The position numbers were made by a program, and so were the translations under genes. 8,011 nucleotides of DNA from the NCBI GenBank assembly GCA_029946075.1, contig JAQSDT010000065.1, positions 1 to 8,011 on the forward strand. Reading direction: 5' to 3'. The notes below the pieces were generated by a model that was not told where the DNA came from, made no database searches, and saw only the letters and a list, made by a program, of their open reading frames with translations. Every line of letters starts with the position of its first letter. Position 1 is the stretch's first letter. Source of the DNA: a bacterium (lineage in GTDB: Bacteria > Pseudomonadota > Alphaproteobacteria > Rhizobiales > Xanthobacteraceae). Below are positions 5,612 through 8,011 of this stretch, in pieces.

Positions 5612-6226
5612 CTATGCCTGCGCAAGCGCGCCCGATAGCACCAGTTCGAGCTCCTGCCTGACATCGTCGAGCGGCTGGGCGCTGCGCGCAGCGCGGCACA
5701 TCGCCACCGTCCCCTCCACCGACGCGATCACGAGCGCAGCGAGCCGCCGCGCACGGGCGCGGGTCACGCCTTCGTTGCGGAGTGCTGTGAACATGATCCG
5801 TTGCCAATCGGCGAAGACGCCATTGGCAAGATCGAGCAGATGCTGCTGCGCAACTTCGTCCGGCTCGCCATCCCTGTCGGTGGCGTCGCTGACATATTGC
5901 TCGACCGCCACCGCCAGTACCGGGCAACCGGCCTGGAATTGCGACCGCTCCAGCGTCTGCCGCCACAGCGAGATGAAGGTGCGAAGCCCGGCGATGGCGC
6001 CGCGGGACTGCGTCAGATGCGCCAGGGGTCCGCTGACCTGCTCGCCCGCGAACACCAGCGCATCCTCGATCAACTGCTGCTTGCCGCGTGGGAAATGATG
6101 GCCGATCGAGCCGCGCGGCGTGCCGCTGTGGCGCACCACCTCGCGCATGCTGGTGGCGTTGACGCCGCGCCGGCTCATCAGGTCGGCGGCGCCGGCCACC
6201 ATTTTCGCGCGGGTATCTGACGTCAT
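5612..6226 (-). CDS. TetR/AcrR-family transcriptional regulator (LmrA/YxaF-like)
   Basis: This 204-residue protein has an N-terminal TetR DNA-binding domain. Helix 1 is TRAKMVAGAADLMSRRGVNATSM (5-27) and the HTH is MREVVRHSGTPRGSIGHHFPRGKQQLI (27-53), including the GSIGHHFP recognition helix. The C-terminal half includes FQAGCPVLAVAVEQ (97-110), a block I associate with the LmrA/YxaF subgroup. These repressors respond to small hydrophobic ligands. The frame extends up to an ATG at 6292, but that would lie inside the putative operator. The ATG at 6226 begins directly before the TetR domain, though its ribosome site (GAGAGA) is weak. It is divergent from the hydratase operon and is its likely repressor. 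Confidence 0.88.
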   Translation of the reverse strand: MTSDTRAKMVAGAADLMSRRGVNATSMREVVRHSGTPRGSIGHHFPRGKQQLIEDALVFAGEQVSGPLAHLTQSRGAIAGLRTFISLWRQTLERSQFQAGCPVLAVAVEQYVSDATDRDGEPDEVAQQHLLDLANGVFADWQRIMFTALRNEGVTRARARRLAALVIASVEGTVAMCRAARSAQPLDDVRQELELVLSGALAQA

Positions 6227-6285
6227 CGGGAATCTCTCGGGTCCGCGAATCTTCGCATCGCATGGCTGAGCATAGAATATGACGC

Positions 6286-6318
6286 TTGACATAGCCAGAG
6301 CCCTGTGGAGCTATGTCA
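6286..6318. promoter_or_regulatory. Candidate TetR operator overlapping a TTGACA box in the divergent intergenic region
   Basis: TGACATAGC (6287-6295) and GCTATGTCA (6310-6318) are perfect 9-bp inverted arms separated by 14 bases. The left arm overlaps a consensus -35 TTGACA (6286-6291) oriented toward the hydratase operon; a matching -10 at the expected distance is poor. On the opposite strand the right arm similarly gives GTGACA. The 121-base region (6227-6347) has no gene. A second, smaller palindrome GCGAA-TC-TTCGC lies at 6245-6256 in the tetR leader. Assignment to the adjacent TetR protein is inference from position and symmetry. Confidence 0.65.
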
Positions 6319-6347
6319 CTCATCATATAAAACAGGGAGAAGCGCTG

Positions 6348-7124
6348 ATGACGGAAGGAAAGATCCGCACCGAGATCTACGATCACGTGTTCAAGATCAT
6401 CATCGACAACCCCGCCAAGAAGAACGCCTTCTCGCCTGCGATGATGGAGCAACTGTCCGACGCGCTGACGGAGCTCCACAATAATGACAGCCATTGGGTC
6501 GGCGTGATCTGCGCCGAGGGCAAGGATTTCACCGCCGGCCTCGACATGCCGAAATTCTTCGGCCCAACCGCCGAGAAACGGAATTTCAAGGAGGGTAACG
6601 TCGACGCCTTCGGCCTGCAGAAGCGCTGCAAGAAGCCGATCGTCACCGCCGTGCAGGGCATCGTCTTCACCATCGGCATCGAGCTGATGCTGGCCGGCGA
6701 TATCGTGGTGGCGGCCGACGACAGCCGCTTCTGCCAGATGGAAGCCAAGCGCGGTATCGCGCCGCTCGGCGGGGCGCATTTCCGCTTCCTGTCGCGGACC
6801 GGCTGGGGCAATGCGATGTATCATCTGCTGCTGTGCGATGAATTCACCGCCGCCCGCGCCCGCGAAATCGGCCTTGTTCAAGAAGTTGTGCCCGCCGGGC
6901 AGCAGGTCGAACGCGCCATGGCGCTGGCGGCGATCATCGCGCGCAACGCGCCGCTCGGCATCCAGGTGACCAAGGAATCGGCTGCGGCCTATATCGAGCA
7001 CGGCGAAGCCGCCGCCATCGCCTATATTCCCAAAGTGCGCGACCGGGTGCTGGGCAGCGCCGACGCCAGAGAAGGCATCCAATCCTTCATCGAACGGCGC
7101 GCCGCCGTGTTCCAGGGCCGGTGA
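6348..7124 (+). CDS. Enoyl-CoA hydratase/crotonase-family protein
   Basis: This 258-residue protein spans a full crotonase domain. The first oxyanion-hole segment is GKDFTAGLDM (58-67) and the second is QGIVFTIGIELMLAGD (103-118). Two glutamates, E112 (IELMLAGD) and E132 (CQMEAKRG), are exactly 20 residues apart, like E144 and E164 of rat mitochondrial enoyl-CoA hydratase. Hydratase or related acid-base chemistry on an acyl-CoA is therefore plausible. The usual GGG before the first glutamate is replaced by TIG, a variation known in some family members. The substrate is unknown. The start ATG at 6348 is set by AGGGAG (6334-6339, 8-base spacer); the upstream extension to 6279 crosses the operator region. 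The next gene begins 8 bases downstream or overlaps, so the two are probably one operon under the divergent TetR regulator. Confidence 0.9.
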   Translation: MTEGKIRTEIYDHVFKIIIDNPAKKNAFSPAMMEQLSDALTELHNNDSHWVGVICAEGKDFTAGLDMPKFFGPTAEKRNFKEGNVDAFGLQKRCKKPIVTAVQGIVFTIGIELMLAGDIVVAADDSRFCQMEAKRGIAPLGGAHFRFLSRTGWGNAMYHLLLCDEFTAARAREIGLVQEVVPAGQQVERAMALAAIIARNAPLGIQVTKESAAAYIEHGEAAAIAYIPKVRDRVLGSADAREGIQSFIERRAAVFQGR

Positions 7125-7132
7125 TCGCAGCC

Positions 7133-7921
7133 ATGAATCAGCTTTCGGCCAAACAGCTGCAACTGGCGGACCTGCTCGTCCGTGCGCGCAGCGATGCCAT
7201 GCAAATCGCATCCCTGCCCGGCGATCTCGTGCCCGACAGCCCGAAGGACGCCTATGCCGTGAACCGCGCGGTGGCGGAGCGGCTCGGCTGGGAGCCGCTG
7301 GGCTGGAAGATCGCCGGCACCACCGAAGGCGTGCGCCGCAAGCTCAAGCTCGACGGGCCGATCTACGGCCGCACGTTTCGCCGCTTCGCCTGCACTTCGC
7401 CCGCGCGCTTCAAGGCGGCCGAACTGCTCGATCCCCTGATCGAATGCGAGTTCTTCGTCACGCTCGTGCGCGACCTGCCGCCGCGCGAGGCGCCGTGGAC
7501 ATTCGAAGAGACCATCGACGCGATCGGCGAGGTCCATGCAGGCATCGAGATTGCCGAGTGCCGCTATCCCAACGCGGCGCTGCCGCCGTTTCCGGCGATC
7601 CTGGCCGACGGCAGCGCGTCGGGCCGCTACGTGTTCGGCGACTGCATCGAGAACTGGCGCGATGGCCTTGCTTCCGTCCCGGTCCGGCTCGAGATCGACG
7701 GCGCGTTGCGCCGCGAGGGCACCGGCGCCGATGTGATGGGCGATCCGCTGCGACCATTGTGGTGGCTCGCCGAGGAGCGCCGGCACTGGGGCGACGGACT
7801 GCGCGCCGGCGAAACCATCTCGACCGGCTCGATGACCGGCATGCTGCCGGTGCGCGGTGGCCAGCACGTTCGCGCCCGTTTCGGCGGCAGCGCGACGATC
7901 GAGATTTCGATCGACCTCTGA
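7133..7921 (+). CDS. 2-keto-4-pentenoate hydratase / fumarylacetoacetate hydrolase-family protein
   Basis: This 262-residue protein is the usual MhpD-class length. Family features include GWKIAGTT with K59, the metal-binding E-x-E pair E104 and E106 (DPLIECEFF), the third acidic ligand E139 (HAGIEIAECR) and the C-terminal GETISTGSMTGMLPVRGGQHVRARFG. Relatives hydrate 2-hydroxypenta-2,4-dienoate in meta-cleavage pathways, decarboxylate 4-oxalocrotonate, or hydrolyse acylpyruvates, using Mg or Mn. The partner aldolase and dehydrogenase of a meta pathway are not in view, so the reaction is uncertain. The ATG at 7133 gives the expected N-terminus; an in-frame GTG at 7121, overlapping the hydratase stop as GTGA, is an alternative that would add 4 residues. 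Neither start has a strong ribosome site, which fits translational coupling. Confidence 0.9.
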   Translation: MNQLSAKQLQLADLLVRARSDAMQIASLPGDLVPDSPKDAYAVNRAVAERLGWEPLGWKIAGTTEGVRRKLKLDGPIYGRTFRRFACTSPARFKAAELLDPLIECEFFVTLVRDLPPREAPWTFEETIDAIGEVHAGIEIAECRYPNAALPPFPAILADGSASGRYVFGDCIENWRDGLASVPVRLEIDGALRREGTGADVMGDPLRPLWWLAEERRHWGDGLRAGETISTGSMTGMLPVRGGQHVRARFGGSATIEISIDL

Positions 7922-7949
7922 AGTCTGCGGCTGAACCCGGACGGTACCG

Positions 7950-7980
7950 CGGGCGACCAAAGGGAGGATCCTTCCGCCCG
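7950..7980. other. Imperfect hairpin after the last complete gene
   Basis: CGGGCG (7950-7955) can pair with CGCCCG (7975-7980), and AAGG (7960-7963) with CCTT (7970-7973), with an uneven internal loop of 4 and 1 bases. No T-run follows. It may be a weak transcript-end structure after the hydrolase-family gene or part of the leader of a following gene. Confidence 0.3.
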
Positions 7981-7993
7981 AGAGCTGCAATTG

Positions 7994-8011
7994 ATGTCCG
8001 CGTCCCGCCTT
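7994..8011 (+). CDS. Possible start of a further gene, cut by the window edge
   Basis: An ATG at 7994 opens a frame (MSASRL) that runs to the window end. A GAGAG motif lies 9 bases upstream (7980-7984). Only six codons are visible, so no product can be named and the start may be spurious. Confidence 0.15.

Noticed and set aside
6227..6292. Extended TetR N-terminus starting at 6292
   Set aside because: The added 22 residues look unlike a TetR N-terminus, and the start would lie inside the inverted-repeat operator.
6326..6331. TATAAA as the -10 box of the hydratase operon
   Set aside because: Transcription would begin near 6338, within the AGGGAG ribosome site (6334-6339), and no -35 lies at the right distance.
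5586..7211. A 541-codon open frame on the minus strand covering the crotonase gene and part of tetR
   Set aside because: It overlaps well-supported genes on both strands and its translation has no recognisable domain. It is a GC-bias shadow.

Overview
The window is high-GC DNA with tightly packed genes and the codon use of an alphaproteobacterium. The protein sequences and an interspersed repeat starting CGTCATTGCGAG point to the Bradyrhizobium / Rhodopseudomonas / Afipia group. The genus is inferred, since there is no rRNA or other marker gene here. I see no tRNA, rRNA, CRISPR array, insertion sequence or phage gene. It reads as ordinary chromosomal catabolic territory made of several small regulated modules.

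Layout. (1) Bases 1-704 (+) are the C-terminal part of a molybdopterin enzyme of the biotin sulfoxide / TMAO / DMSO reductase family, cut by the window edge. (2) Bases 728-849 are a dispersed inverted-repeat element between two convergent genes. (3) Bases 854-3517 (-) are a two-gene unit: a class III omega-amino-acid:pyruvate aminotransferase followed by a D-amino-acid dehydrogenase (dadA). (4) Bases 3667-4215 (+) encode a divergent PuuR-like XRE-cupin regulator, with a shared control region at about 3601-3646. (5) Bases 4250-5472 (-) are a compact unit of an ArsR-type repressor, an SRPBCC/AHSA1 protein and a GFA-family zinc protein. A clear promoter with an embedded palindromic operator precedes it. 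(6) Bases 5612-6226 (-) encode a TetR-type repressor (LmrA/YxaF-like C-terminus). It is divergent from bases 6348-7921 (+), an enoyl-CoA hydratase-family gene and a 2-keto-4-pentenoate hydratase / fumarylacetoacetate hydrolase-family gene. A perfect 9-bp-arm inverted repeat lies between the divergent pair. (7) The last 90 bases hold a weak hairpin and possibly the first codons of another gene.

How the genes may work together. The aminotransferase moves amino groups from an omega-amine or beta-alanine-type donor to pyruvate, making alanine. DadA oxidises D-alanine back to pyruvate, so the pair could recycle the amino acceptor if an alanine racemase exists elsewhere. The PuuR-like regulator suggests polyamine or omega-amino-acid control. 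The TetR module looks like a small acyl-CoA / keto-acid catabolic operon with a dedicated repressor. The ArsR-SRPBCC pairing is a recurring arrangement of unknown physiological role.

Nothing here is clearly a new system. The most useful new details are three candidate operator sites (5494-5523, 6286-6318, 3609-3638) that link each regulator to its neighbours.
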